Of a stretch of 64,000 bases of DNA, positions 29,158-37,243 are shown piece by piece. The DNA lies in the NCBI RefSeq assembly GCF_002222615.2, contig NZ_CP022412.2, positions 3,410,001-3,474,000 of the forward strand. The letters run 5' to 3'. The notes under the pieces were generated by a model, which did not search any database, had not been told where the DNA came from, and saw only the letters and a list, made by a program, of their open reading frames with translations. The DNA comes from Bacteroides caccae (GTDB lineage Bacteria > Bacteroidota > Bacteroidia > Bacteroidales > Bacteroidaceae). Within the stretch, counting starts at the first letter, position 1; each line of letters begins with the position of its first letter. The translations under genes and the position numbers were made by a program.

Positions 29158-29268
29158 TTTTAAAGAAGGATATTTTTGAAAAAAGATTAATTAAATAGTT
29201 TCACTTTCCGAAACAACTCATCACTGAGAAATGTTTATAATACTAAAGAACAACTTATTCAAACTGTT

Positions 29269-29590
29269 ATGATAACAAATGACCCGAATACAAACCTGAT
29301 AGAAGCGATGAAAGAAAAGCTTCCACTCAAAGGAAAACTGGCAGATATGTTAATGGATACTCTCTATATAGGCAAAGAAGCCGTATATAGAAGGTTACGT
29401 GGTGAGGTTCCTTTCACTTTACAAGAAGCGGCTCTCGTTTCGAGAAAGTTAGGGAAATGAAGCCAAAGAAGATATCAAGTAAGAATTATTCCTCCTGACA
29501 AACGAACTGGAAGATCCTGACACTAAAGGTAAAACAGAGAATGGTAACACACTGTTCGTATCTATGTGTCGTATATCAATTTTGAAGTGA
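29269..29590 (+). pseudogene. Truncated helix-turn-helix regulator
   Basis: The first 63 codons (MITNDPNTNLIEAMKEKLPL, then MLMDTLYIGKEAVYRRLRGE and PFTLQEAALVSRKLGK) match the N-terminal DNA-binding part of a common Bacteroides regulator, then stop at 29460. A shifted frame continues with NEAKEDIK, a stop, and ELFLLTNELEDPD up to about 29590, which looks like decayed coding sequence. Intact relatives are, from memory, about 250-300 residues. So only the helix-turn-helix remains and the sensing part is gone. A stable 63-residue DNA-binding peptide is possible but unlikely. Confidence 0.65.
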
Positions 29591-29597
29591 CGTACAG

Positions 29598-29822
29598 TTA
29601 TGTAATTTCCTTCCATTTTACTGTCGCTTCCTCACTATCCGCTACATAGTTTTCTGTCAAAGGTACCAGATTAGGAATATTACTAAATGTAATCCCTTCA
29701 AAAACTTCGTCAAAATTATCTTTTGCTTCCAATAACACCTCTACTCGCACAGCCAGCCTGTCAAAAGCCAGTTGTAGAACAGTAATCCTGGTATTATCAC
29801 TTATAATCATCCGAGCTTCCAT
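29598..29822 (-). CDS. Small hypothetical protein (74 aa)
   Basis: Starts MEARMIISDNTRITVLQLAF and is acidic, with no signal peptide, membrane segment or motif I recognise. The composition is protein-like and there is a weak purine-rich stretch (AACGGA) before the ATG. It lies between a decayed regulator and a 258-base empty gap (29823-30081), so it could also be a leftover fragment. Confidence 0.4.
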   Translation of the reverse strand: MEARMIISDNTRITVLQLAFDRLAVRVEVLLEAKDNFDEVFEGITFSNIPNLVPLTENYVADSEEATVKWKEIT

Positions 29823-30081
29823 AGTCCGTTGATTTCATTTCTGTTACAGATAATCCGAGTCTGAAAACAAGACTATTAATGTAAACTACAAATCAGGGGA
29901 TTACGAAATATAAAATAAAGAGATAGGAAAATACTAATAGATTTTCATATCATTTAGATACAATCCAGGCATAAATCAGACAAGAGAAACGACTATTTTA
30001 CACAATAAAAAAGCCGAAAACTTGTATAATCCATGCCTAAATGGTAGAATGTTCAATTTTTGTATATAAATAGCTATCAGA

Positions 30082-30624
30082 TTATAACGTTTTTCGTTCC
30101 GTTTCTGTGGGTGCTACTTCATCCGGAATACTAAATTCACGATTAGCAAACAAATCAGCAAGTCCTGAAATTTGCTTCAGGCGCAATAATTCATCACGAT
30201 CCATACCGATATTCTTCATAATCCATTGATCGGACATACCTGCTTTGTCAAGTTCCGCAACAATGTTACACATCAATTCTATATTATGCATCCCACGAGC
30301 ACGGTTGTGACGTATAGTAGAACTCATCCGGTTCGACAAATCCTTGTCAATCACCACAATCGGAAGCAGCCCGTTTTCACGTTTATAAATTCGCTGCGAA
30401 GTCTTCAATACCGTATAGCGATGATAACCATCCACTAGAATATAACGATCTTCCTCTTTATTATAATAACATACACATGGCATTGTAAAGCCATCTTCCC
30501 AGATAGAAAGTTCAAGTAATTTCATTTCGGGCGGTGCAACGACGTTCGGATTATAATCGTTTGCATATACTTTTTCTACGGGCACCGCTTTTACCTCGTA
30601 GACAGGACTTTTATCTACACTCAT
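30082..30624 (-). CDS. ParB-like nuclease-domain protein (IbrB-like)
   Basis: 180 residues. The N-terminal ParB/sulfiredoxin-type fold shows VPVEKVYANDYNPN, LLELSIWEDGFTMPC and the signature ILVDGYHRYTVL. The C-terminal half is helical (NAGI-like recognition region, MSDQWIMKNIGMDRDELLRLKQI). Its start overlaps the stop of the PAPS-reductase-like gene by four bases, so translation is coupled. In E. coli the related pair IbrA/IbrB affects expression of prophage immunoglobulin-binding genes, by an unknown mechanism. The same pairing of fold types occurs in DNA phosphorothioation systems (DndC with DndB). The actual function here is unknown. Confidence 0.85.
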   Translation of the reverse strand: MSVDKSPVYEVKAVPVEKVYANDYNPNVVAPPEMKLLELSIWEDGFTMPCVCYYNKEEDRYILVDGYHRYTVLKTSQRIYKRENGLLPIVVIDKDLSNRMSSTIRHNRARGMHNIELMCNIVAELDKAGMSDQWIMKNIGMDRDELLRLKQISGLADLFANREFSIPDEVAPTETERKTL

Positions 30625-31925
30625 GATACTATAATTCTATATTGTTCCATTATTTGACTTCTCTTACTCATTTCTTCCTTTGTCGGTGAAAATCCCATAT
30701 ACTTGCATGCATGATCATTTTTGAGGATGCAAATACACATCCGTTTATACGTAGGTATTTCTTTAAACTCCGGAATATCTATATCATCCTGATATTCCAT
30801 ACGTACCGGCTTCTTTAGTGTTTTGTAATTACTGTTATCCATGACGATTATCGGTACTTTGGCATCAATTAACTTCCGGATAGTAGCGTCACTCAGGCAA
30901 CCGCCTTTTGTCCGCCAAAAATTTACACTTACCGACAGTTTCCGGAGATAATTCTTCCGTGCCCGTTCCGGCAAAGTAGACAACAGGAAATACATAAACT
31001 CACGCCATGTATACCCTTCTGGCAGCTTCACTGACTGCCACCCCATTGCGTGGGTACCACCATACATACCTGTAAAGTTAACCCCGTTCACTCGTCCTAC
31101 CATCTTGCCCCACGTATTGGGATCAAGTACCCGATAGAGCTGAAGACTCTCTTGTGCTTCATTGATAAAAGGACTTGCTACACGCTGACGCTCCAGATTG
31201 ACTCCCGCCCGATAATAAAGGTCATATAGCACATTATAATCCCACTGGAATTTTCCGTTAGCCGTCCACACATCCGTTGTTTTCCAGTCATAGATAGGAT
31301 AAGCATTATAAATGTCATTTCCCACTTTCGAAGTCCATTTATACTTGTGGTACATCTGAAATTTACGACTCATATAAATACATCTCCAACGATTGAAACT
31401 CTCCTGCGTACGAATACCGATCAGGCAACAAGTACGCACAGCATCATTCTTATTATGTATCCATTGCGCAAAACGCATCTGAAATTCATAATCCCACATC
31501 GTTGTATTATAAAACGGAAAGTCGTCTTTAGTCATTGCCTTTTTAGGCATGGGGCGAACCCATATATTCTTTTTACTATCTTCCCAAGGACGCCAAAAAG
31601 ACTGATACATAGAAGTACAGGTAGCTACACGAAAAGGAATACATACCCGGTATACATCCAGAATATCTTTATTAGCTTCCAGTATCCGGTCCACATAGTC
31701 AATGGTCATTTTATACTGGATTTCATAATCCATGTGAAAGACTCCAAGACGTATCTTTAGATTATTTTTCCGGATGTAGTCAATACACATATTCAGCAAC
31801 ACCCCACTATCTTTACCTCCGGAAAATGATACATAGATATTATCAAATTCATTAAATATAACTTTCAGTCGCTCTTGTGCTAGTTCATATACATTCTTTG
31901 TGCCCGCTATCTTCTTTTTGCCCAT
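30621..31925 (-). CDS. PAPS-reductase-like protein (DUF3440, IbrA-like)
   Basis: 434 residues. The N-terminal ATP-pyrophosphatase loop is VSFSGGKDSGVLLNM (about 33-47), the adenylating site shared by PAPS reductases, DndC and tRNA thiolases. It is followed by the DUF3440 region (IHNKNDAVRTCCLIGIRTQES, TTDVWTANGKFQWDYNVLYD, ERQRVASPFIN). It may activate sulfate or a nucleic acid base for sulfur or other group transfer. It lies three bases after the acetyltransferase and overlaps the ParB-like gene. The reaction is not known for this family; a role in DNA or RNA modification or in phage-related regulation is inference. Confidence 0.88.
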   Translation of the reverse strand: MGKKKIAGTKNVYELAQERLKVIFNEFDNIYVSFSGGKDSGVLLNMCIDYIRKNNLKIRLGVFHMDYEIQYKMTIDYVDRILEANKDILDVYRVCIPFRVATCTSMYQSFWRPWEDSKKNIWVRPMPKKAMTKDDFPFYNTTMWDYEFQMRFAQWIHNKNDAVRTCCLIGIRTQESFNRWRCIYMSRKFQMYHKYKWTSKVGNDIYNAYPIYDWKTTDVWTANGKFQWDYNVLYDLYYRAGVNLERQRVASPFINEAQESLQLYRVLDPNTWGKMVGRVNGVNFTGMYGGTHAMGWQSVKLPEGYTWREFMYFLLSTLPERARKNYLRKLSVSVNFWRTKGGCLSDATIRKLIDAKVPIIVMDNSNYKTLKKPVRMEYQDDIDIPEFKEIPTYKRMCICILKNDHACKYMGFSPTKEEMSKRSQIMEQYRIIVS

Positions 31926-31928
31926 AAA

Positions 31929-32336
31929 TCATCTATACATTTTAACATACCGTGTCCACTTTTTATCCATGGATACAAATTCAAATTTCTCAAAGATTTC
32001 TTTGTCTTGTATCAGCGTGACAGAGTTAAGTAACCAAGTCTCAGATCCGAATTCAGCAATAACAGCCGGTAACAACAACGACAAAAGCTCCTCCCGTTCT
32101 GTCCCCTCTGCCTTCACATAATAATTATTGATTACAGCTTTCTTCCGACCTTTTTGCTCCACCGGAACGAAACCCAACACTTCCTTATCTTCAATTGCAA
32201 TAAACCAGACATACTCCTCACCCGTCTTAAAAGGGTAATTATTGTTGGCGCGTATTACTTCAGGATCCATAACCAACGGTGCCAAAAGCCGATATAAGTG
32301 TTTGTCTTTTCCTTTTAATTGTATTATCTGCATCAT
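31929..32336 (-). CDS. GNAT-like acetyltransferase, first gene of the IbrA/IbrB-type operon
   Basis: 135 residues from the Met at 32336 (MMQIIQLKGKDKHLYRLL). The frame opens seven codons further up, but those look non-coding. A weak GNAT fold: EYVWFIAIEDKEVLGFVPVE (beta strands 2-4), AVINNYYVKAEG, and a final strand with KKWTRYVKMYR. It is directly upstream of the PAPS-reductase-like gene with three bases between, so the three proteins should be made together. The acyl acceptor is unknown; it could modify the same substrate as its partners. Confidence 0.7.
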   Translation of the reverse strand: MMQIIQLKGKDKHLYRLLAPLVMDPEVIRANNNYPFKTGEEYVWFIAIEDKEVLGFVPVEQKGRKKAVINNYYVKAEGTEREELLSLLLPAVIAEFGSETWLLNSVTLIQDKEIFEKFEFVSMDKKWTRYVKMYR

Positions 32337-32448
32337 ATCATTCAAAAATGGACACACAAAAATAAGGAAAAAATATCAATTTAGTCATTTCTGTTCCTAA
32401 AACATTTGTTTTTCATGTTATTATCTTTATATTTCGATATTTTTGAAA

Positions 32449-32859
32449 TCATGAGTTCACCATCCCCCTTTCACGTTTAAAATAAGTCAGCACGGTGGCA
32501 TAGCTAAGATATTCCCGTCCGGGAACATGTGACCGGCTTCGGAATTGATAACGAGCAAATATAACTTCACATACCAGCTTATATTTAAAAAACAGCTTTA
32601 ACCTATGCTGCAAATAATCAAATTCACGACAAAGAGATGCAAAGACATTACTTATTTCGGCATTAGGAATCACCCGTGGTTCACGTTTCGATTTCTCTAT
32701 ATGCTCTATTTCATGAAGGACATATTCCAATTGTTCTACTTCTTCTTCTGTTTTCCGCATTGTACATTTCATTTGTTCCAGTTTCTCCTTTTGATGAATG
32801 CACTGTTCCCGTTTGCGCTGTAAACGTTCTTCTATTACTTTTTTTCCTTGTGATATCAT
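32449..32859 (-). CDS. Coiled-coil hypothetical protein
   Basis: 136 residues. The first 65 are strongly charged and heptad-like (VIEERLQRKREQCIHQKEKL, KTEEEVEQLEYVLHEIEHIE), so an alpha-helical coiled coil. The rest is basic, with a HRLKLFFKYKLVCEVIFARY stretch and an arginine-rich tail. No signal peptide, no recognised family. It may belong with the phage-like module on its right but is on the opposite strand. Confidence 0.55.
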   Translation of the reverse strand: MISQGKKVIEERLQRKREQCIHQKEKLEQMKCTMRKTEEEVEQLEYVLHEIEHIEKSKREPRVIPNAEISNVFASLCREFDYLQHRLKLFFKYKLVCEVIFARYQFRSRSHVPGREYLSYATVLTYFKRERGMVNS

Positions 32860-33059
32860 AAAATTTAATTATATACTATTAGTAATACATTGCCGTCAAT
32901 TAGCGGCTAAAAAAAGCCTTTATAAAATCTAATTTCATTTGCAAAGATAGAGAAGATTGTTTAAATAATTAGATTTTTAATTAAAAATATTATTAATAAT
33001 AGCACTTTTAAATTACCAGTACATCAAAAAAAAGCTTTTTCAGGCAAATTGACAAATTA

Positions 33060-33067
33060 TACCTTTG
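33060..33067 (+). promoter_or_regulatory. -7 box before the leader peptide
   Basis: TACCTTTG, an exact TAnnTTTG match. A T-rich run stands near the -33 position, but a clear TTG is absent. It is the best promoter candidate for the replication-like genes at 33309-35314. Confidence 0.45.
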
Positions 33068-33090
33068 CCGAAAATTAAATATAGCGAACA

Positions 33091-33153
33091 ATGAAAGTCG
33101 AGGATGAAGATATAATGTATTTTAATACATTCTTTTTTTATTATATATATTAG
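33091..33153 (+). CDS. Possible 20-residue leader peptide
   Basis: ATG at 33091 encodes MKVEDEDIMYFNTFFFYYIY and a stop. Its last 13 codons cover a terminator-like hairpin (33114-33139), which suggests translation-dependent attenuation. It may also be chance. Position and start are inferred; no protein homology is claimed. The remaining leader up to 33308 contains a further hairpin (GGAGGT...ACCTCC near 33245-33270). Confidence 0.3.
   Translation: MKVEDEDIMYFNTFFFYYIY
33114..33139 (+). terminator. Terminator-like hairpin in a leader
   Basis: A perfect 8-bp stem (AATGTATT / AATACATT) with a TT loop, then C and seven Ts. It lies 47 bases after the -7 box and 170 bases before the next gene start. 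Confidence 0.6.
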
Positions 33154-33308
33154 TGGGCCAAAGAGAGGTCGAAGCATAAAATACCATATACTCCCCCTAT
33201 CTTCTACCACGACGTTTGAGAGTAATCAAAAAAGGTCGCTCAAGGAGGTCCTAAAATGTACCTCCCAAGACGACTGAAATATTTTATATGTATTAAATAA
33301 GTAAACTT

Positions 33309-33926
33309 ATGATTAAATCAACAGCAGAAATGCTAAAGAAGGGATATCTCCTTTTCCCTAAAGTATTGTTTGAGGAGCAAATGAAAAAGACAAAAGGTGC
33401 GACAGGATACTTCGACGCCTTCATCCTCGTGCTAACTCACGTCAATTACAGCACAACAGAATGTACTGTGAAACATTACACTTTTGAATGTCGGCGGGGC
33501 GAATCGGTTATATCCATTGCTCATTGGGCGAAATTATTTGGTTGGAAACGTAGCCGGACACGATATTTCTTCAATAAAATGTATGAAGAAGGGATTATAG
33601 AAAGAGTTATTAATCCGTATATCACTCACATACGTATCCCCAGTTATGATCTACTTGTAGGACAGAAACGTCGCGAGAATGCCCACGAAGAAGCAAATGG
33701 AGTTACTTTCGAAGTATTCTGGGCTAAATATCATGAAGTAACTCAAAAGCCGAAAACCAATATCGGCCGGGCACGCCGGGAATGGAAGAAATTGTCTCCC
33801 CACGAACGCAGCCTGAGCTTGAAGAATATTGATGAATATTATGACAATCTGACAGATACAAAGTACTGTATGCAGGCTAGTACATATCTATCCGACAAAG
33901 CATTCCTGAATGAATATGATTATTAG
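33309..33926 (+). CDS. Winged-helix replication-organiser-like protein
   Basis: 205 residues. The N-terminal half (KGYLLFPKVLFEEQMKKTKG, then RRGESVISIAHWAKLFGWKR and RTRYFFNKMYEEGIIERV) reads like the winged-helix domain of phage replication-initiation proteins. The C-terminal half (VTFEVFWAKYHEVTQKPKTN, REWKKLSPHERSLSLKNIDE) resembles the helical tail of DnaD-type proteins. It lies eight bases before a DnaB-type helicase, the usual phage arrangement of helicase loader plus helicase. It may recruit that helicase. Function by context; there is no direct proof. Confidence 0.65.
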   Translation: MIKSTAEMLKKGYLLFPKVLFEEQMKKTKGATGYFDAFILVLTHVNYSTTECTVKHYTFECRRGESVISIAHWAKLFGWKRSRTRYFFNKMYEEGIIERVINPYITHIRIPSYDLLVGQKRRENAHEEANGVTFEVFWAKYHEVTQKPKTNIGRARREWKKLSPHERSLSLKNIDEYYDNLTDTKYCMQASTYLSDKAFLNEYDY

Positions 33927-33934
33927 TAAAGAAA

Positions 33935-35314
33935 ATGAGTGAAATTATAAATCCACAGGATGCCGAACTTGAGGAAATCATACTTGGCAGTTGCCTGATT
34001 GAAAGCAAAGCAATCACATTGATTGCAGATATACTACGACCGGAAGCTTTTTATAATGAAAAAAATCTGGAGATTTACGCTACGTTACAAAGTATGTATC
34101 GCAACGGACAGAAAATAGATATCATAACAGTCAAAGAAGAACTTGCCCGACGCGGCAAACTTGAATTCATCGGAGGACCTTACACGCTGGCACACATCAG
34201 CGGGCGTGTAGCTTCCAGTGCTCACCTCGAATATCATGCACGGATTCTTAAACAGAAATATATCCGTCGTGAAACGATTCTGGGATTCCACAAGCTTCTG
34301 GCGTTGGCTGCCGACGAAACCACCGATATAGACGATACATTGGCAGACGCTCATACCCTCCTTGACCGACTGGAAAATGAATGTGGAACTACCGAACATC
34401 TACGCTCCATGTTACAACTGATGGATGATACGATTAAACAAATAGAAGCGCGCATCAGCTCCAACAAGAATGGTATAACGGGGCTTCCTACCGGATTCTC
34501 CGATCTTGATCGCCTGACATGCGGCTGGCAACCAGGTGACGAGGTAGTCATTGCTGCCCGTCCTGCAGTAGGTAAAACGTCATTCGCCCTGCACCTGGCG
34601 CGTGCCGCTGCTTCTGCCGGTTATCACATAGCTATATTCAGTCTCGAGATGCTAGGAGAACGTTTGGGTGACCGCTGGTTACTGGCTGCTACCACCAATG
34701 TCAACCCCGACAATGTACGCAGCGGCCAACTTACACCCAGTGAACAGAGGCAACTGCACGCAGCAGCAGCTGAGTTGTCCCGTCTACCTATTCACATTGA
34801 TGATAACCCGTCAGTGAGTATGGATTACGTTCGTTCTTCCGCCAAACTGCTACAAAGCAAAGGTGAATGCGACGGTGTCATCATTGACTACCTGCAATTA
34901 TGTGACATGAAAAGTGATCGGAACAACCGCAACCGCGAGCAGGAAGTAGCCCAAGCCAGCCGTAAAGCCAAAATGCTGGCAAAAGAACTAAATATTCCCG
35001 TCATACTACTCAGCCAATTAAACCGTAATGTAGAAGGGCGTCCTGACAGTCGTCCTAGTTTGAGCGACCTGCGGGAAAGCGGAGCTATCGAACAAGACGC
35101 TGATCTGGTATTGATGCTTTCACGCCCTGCTCTTTCCGGACGTGACACAGACCGTAAAAGTACGTATCCAACTGAAGGACTGGGAGTGATAGATATTGTC
35201 AAACACCGCAACGGTACGACAAAAGAACTTTATTTCAGACATGACCCGAGTATGACAAAACTGGAGGACTACGTGCCCGGCATAGCCTGGATGAAAAAGA
35301 ATACGACTGCCTGA
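33935..35314 (+). CDS. DnaB-type replicative helicase, accessory copy
   Basis: 459 residues. DnaB N-terminal domain (NPQDAELEEIILGSCLIESK), then a RecA-like ATPase with Walker A ARPAVGKTSFALHLAR, Walker B GVIIDYLQLCDM, LLSQLNRNVEGRPDSRPSLS and the arginine finger region LRESGAIEQDADLVLMLSRP. It is complete and looks active. Its position in the capsule-side phage-like module, rather than with rplI/rpsF-type genes, suggests it is not the chromosomal copy. GC content and codon use look a little higher than in the AT-rich neighbours. Confidence 0.92.
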   Translation: MSEIINPQDAELEEIILGSCLIESKAITLIADILRPEAFYNEKNLEIYATLQSMYRNGQKIDIITVKEELARRGKLEFIGGPYTLAHISGRVASSAHLEYHARILKQKYIRRETILGFHKLLALAADETTDIDDTLADAHTLLDRLENECGTTEHLRSMLQLMDDTIKQIEARISSNKNGITGLPTGFSDLDRLTCGWQPGDEVVIAARPAVGKTSFALHLARAAASAGYHIAIFSLEMLGERLGDRWLLAATTNVNPDNVRSGQLTPSEQRQLHAAAAELSRLPIHIDDNPSVSMDYVRSSAKLLQSKGECDGVIIDYLQLCDMKSDRNNRNREQEVAQASRKAKMLAKELNIPVILLSQLNRNVEGRPDSRPSLSDLRESGAIEQDADLVLMLSRPALSGRDTDRKSTYPTEGLGVIDIVKHRNGTTKELYFRHDPSMTKLEDYVPGIAWMKKNTTA

Positions 35315-35387
35315 CCTGTTTCAACCGACCGTTTGACTTATATAAATCGAGCGGTCAATTCAACGTAAACGACTGTATGTTTACACT

Positions 35388-35427
35388 AAAACGACCGCTC
35401 CTTATTAAGAAAAGAAGCGGTCGTTTT
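35388..35427. terminator. Bidirectional terminator
   Basis: A 12-bp perfect stem (AAAACGACCGCT / AGCGGTCGTTTT) between convergent dnaB-like and DUF4248 genes. Runs of A on one side and T on the other serve both strands. Confidence 0.85.
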
Positions 35428-35442
35428 CATTTAAAAGAGCAG

Positions 35443-35706
35443 TCATTTTACATCCGCATGTTCATGCATGAAAACGTATCCGTCCGGTTCCCCCAAATAA
35501 CGTACGATAAGCCTGACTTCCCGCGCACTGAACATTTTCATTTTCGGATGAAAATCTCCTGCCATAAGTTCCTCCATTAAGGGCATACAATTACGCATCC
35601 AACGACGGAGCTTTGCTACAGATACGGGATTACTCAAATTCGGGAAATACATTCTCGCCAACTCAATCTTATCATAGCATCTCACATAAAATTTTACTTC
35701 TTCCAT
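35443..35706 (-). CDS. DUF4248 family protein
   Basis: 87 residues, beginning MEEVKFYVRCYDKIELARMY and carrying the DUF4248 layout (FPNLSNPVSVAKLRRWM, FSAREVRLIVRYLGEP), a small helical protein with a putative DNA-binding core. Nearly every Bacteroides capsule region has one beside the HU-like gene; its role is unknown. It is divergent from the HU-like gene across a 200-base promoter region. Confidence 0.85.
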   Translation of the reverse strand: MEEVKFYVRCYDKIELARMYFPNLSNPVSVAKLRRWMRNCMPLMEELMAGDFHPKMKMFSAREVRLIVRYLGEPDGYVFMHEHADVK

Positions 35707-35792
35707 TTTATCCTACTTATTCTGTTATTAATGATATAAAGATAGTGTTTTTTACATACCTCAGCAAGTATTTAGTCAAATAAAATAACCAC

Positions 35793-35818
35793 CGTTCAAT
35801 AACGTTCACTGACGTTCA
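35793..35818 (+). repeat. Three CGTTCA repeats at exact 10-bp spacing
   Basis: CGTTCA occurs at 35793, 35803 and 35813. The period of one DNA helical turn places the three copies on one face of the helix, directly at the -33 region of the HU-like gene promoter. It looks like an operator or activator site. Confidence 0.6.
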
Positions 35819-35837
35819 TCACCCATTCTCAATATGG

Positions 35838-35845
35838 TATCTTTG
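35838..35845 (+). promoter_or_regulatory. -7 box of the HU-like gene
   Basis: TATCTTTG, an exact match to TAnnTTTG, 62 bases before the start codon at 35908. The -33 position falls in the last CGTTCA repeat instead of a TTG, consistent with an activator-dependent promoter. Confidence 0.6.
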
Positions 35846-35907
35846 CGGTGTAATCGATTACAGAGATATGATTTAAGAATTAAGAATCAATTAAAAAAGA
35901 AAGATTT

Positions 35908-36378
35908 ATGGCACAGAAGTATGTCGTGGTAGAACGTAAAAATCCGTTAAAGCCACAAGAGCCGGCCAAGTTTTATGCAATGGCTCGTAGCAATCGCAGA
36001 GTGGATACAGACGAAGTTATCAGTCGTGTATCAGAGCGTTCCTCTTATTCTATCGGTGAGTTGAAAGGATGTATTACTGAGTTTCTGTTGGAAATGAAGA
36101 ATCAGTTGTCATTGGGTAATATCGTCCTGCTTGGCGATATGGGGAGTTTCCGTGTAACGATTGTTACTGGTAATGCCAGCGAAACGGCAGAGAAATTCAA
36201 GGCGGCCACCTGTATCAAAATTTCCCGTGTCCGTTTTCATCCGGGAAGCATGCTTCTGGACATGTGTAAGGCAATGAAATATACACAAGTAAAGAAAGGT
36301 GAAGGAAGTGAAGGTGACGACGTTGTAGTACCTGATCCGGATGAAGACAAAGGACAAACACCGGACCCGAGCATATAA
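35908..36378 (+). CDS. HU-family DNA-binding protein with acidic tail
   Basis: 156 residues. The HU/IHF fold spans about 20-125 (ISRVSERSSYSIGELKGCI, LSLGNIVLLGDMGSFRVTI, ISRVRFHPGS) and is the Bacteroides 'HU, histone-like' variant with an N-terminal strand (MAQKYVVVERKNPLKPQEP). The C-terminal 25 residues are acidic and proline-rich (DDVVVPDPDEDKGQTPDPSI). Probably bends or coats DNA; a regulatory role for the neighbouring capsule or phage-like module has been suggested by position only. Followed by the smalltalk peptide and the amidase on the same strand. Confidence 0.9.
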   Translation: MAQKYVVVERKNPLKPQEPAKFYAMARSNRRVDTDEVISRVSERSSYSIGELKGCITEFLLEMKNQLSLGNIVLLGDMGSFRVTIVTGNASETAEKFKAATCIKISRVRFHPGSMLLDMCKAMKYTQVKKGEGSEGDDVVVPDPDEDKGQTPDPSI

Positions 36379-36490
36379 AATAACACGGTATTTATGCTTC
36401 ACAGAGTTGCCGGTTTAATGCTGGCAACTCACAAGTCAACTCTATTTTTATAATCTCATTTTTATTTTCAATTATTTAAAATCAAAAGTC

Positions 36491-36592
36491 ATGAAAAAAT
36501 CAGTTTGGAAACAAATTTTACAAATCTTTATCACGGTAGCCACTTCAATCATCTCTGCCTTGGGGGTAACCTCTGGTGTAGCCCATATCTAA
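36491..36592 (+). CDS. Smalltalk-type 33-residue membrane peptide
   Basis: ATG at 36491 encodes MKKSVWKQILQIFITVATSI followed by ISALGVTSGVAHI and a stop. One hydrophobic helix after a basic N-terminus. This matches the annotated 'smalltalk' peptides that sit between HU-like and amidase genes in Bacteroides. The placement is conserved, its function unknown. It is 13 bases before the amidase start and could act as a holin-like partner of the amidase, which is inference. Confidence 0.8.
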   Translation: MKKSVWKQILQIFITVATSIISALGVTSGVAHI

Positions 36593-36605
36593 ACGAACGA
36601 ATAAG

Positions 36606-37064
36606 ATGAAAGAGTTAAAAGAATTTTCTTCAGAAGAAGAATATGTGCCACGAAGCATTCAATATATTGTAGTACATTGCAGCGCTACGCGTGCCAACAT
36701 CCCCTTTACAGAAGAACAATTACTCAAATGCCATTTGCAACGTGGTTTCAAATGCATCGGATATCATTTTTATATCACCAGGGACGGAGAACTTCATCAC
36801 TGCCGTCCGGTATCAGAGCCGGGTGCGCATGTGCGAGGCTTTAACCGGCACAGCATAGGCATTTGCTATGAAGGCGGACTGGATGAAAATGGATACCCGG
36901 CAGACACTAGGACCCAGGCGCAGCGTTTTACACTACTCGATCTGTTAACTATACTCAGGCATCAGTATCCGAAAGCACAAATCCTGGGGCATTATCAACT
37001 TAGTGCTTCGATTCATAAAGCCTGTCCTTGTTTTGACTGTCGAAAAGAATATGCAGAATTATAA
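36606..37064 (+). CDS. N-acetylmuramoyl-L-alanine amidase, phage-lysozyme type
   Basis: 152 residues, no signal peptide. Amidase_2/PGRP fold: SIQYIVVHCSATRA (zinc histidine), CIGYHFYITRDGELHHCRPV, GFNRHSIGICYEGGLDENG, ILGHYQLSASIHKACPCFD (second histidine and cysteine ligand). It resembles T7 lysozyme-like amidases. It likely cleaves the peptide from the glycan in peptidoglycan. The lack of an export signal makes release depend on a membrane peptide or lysis. Terminator at 37194-37238. Confidence 0.9.
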   Translation: MKELKEFSSEEEYVPRSIQYIVVHCSATRANIPFTEEQLLKCHLQRGFKCIGYHFYITRDGELHHCRPVSEPGAHVRGFNRHSIGICYEGGLDENGYPADTRTQAQRFTLLDLLTILRHQYPKAQILGHYQLSASIHKACPCFDCRKEYAEL

Positions 37065-37193
37065 AAAATATCAACGATCTTCACAGACAGTCGATATAGT
37101 GGAAAATTTGCATCAGTCATTATCCTGATGCGAGGGTGTGGTCAAGAAATATATCACTATATAGTTTCCTAACCAGCATAGCTTCAAATATCT

Positions 37194-37238
37194 AAACAGC
37201 TACGGGAAATAGTACTTCACTGCCTCCCATAGCTGTTT
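37194..37238. terminator. Terminator between amidase and wzc
   Basis: The stem AAACAGCTACGGGA / TCCCATAGCTGTTT (one G-T pair), with T-rich sequence to its right. It ends the plus-strand amidase operon and probably also the minus-strand capsule operon. Confidence 0.75.
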
Positions 37239-37243
37239 TATCT

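Noticed and set aside
35793..35818. CRISPR-like short repeat array
   Set aside because: The repeats are only six bases at 10-bp spacing with no spacers of CRISPR size and no cas genes in the window.
33935..37064. Complete prophage
   Set aside because: No capsid, portal, terminase, tail or integrase gene is present in or beside the module.
37110..37131. GCATCAG/CTGATGC hairpin after the amidase
   Set aside because: Only seven pairs and no T-tract; the better terminator is at 37194-37238.
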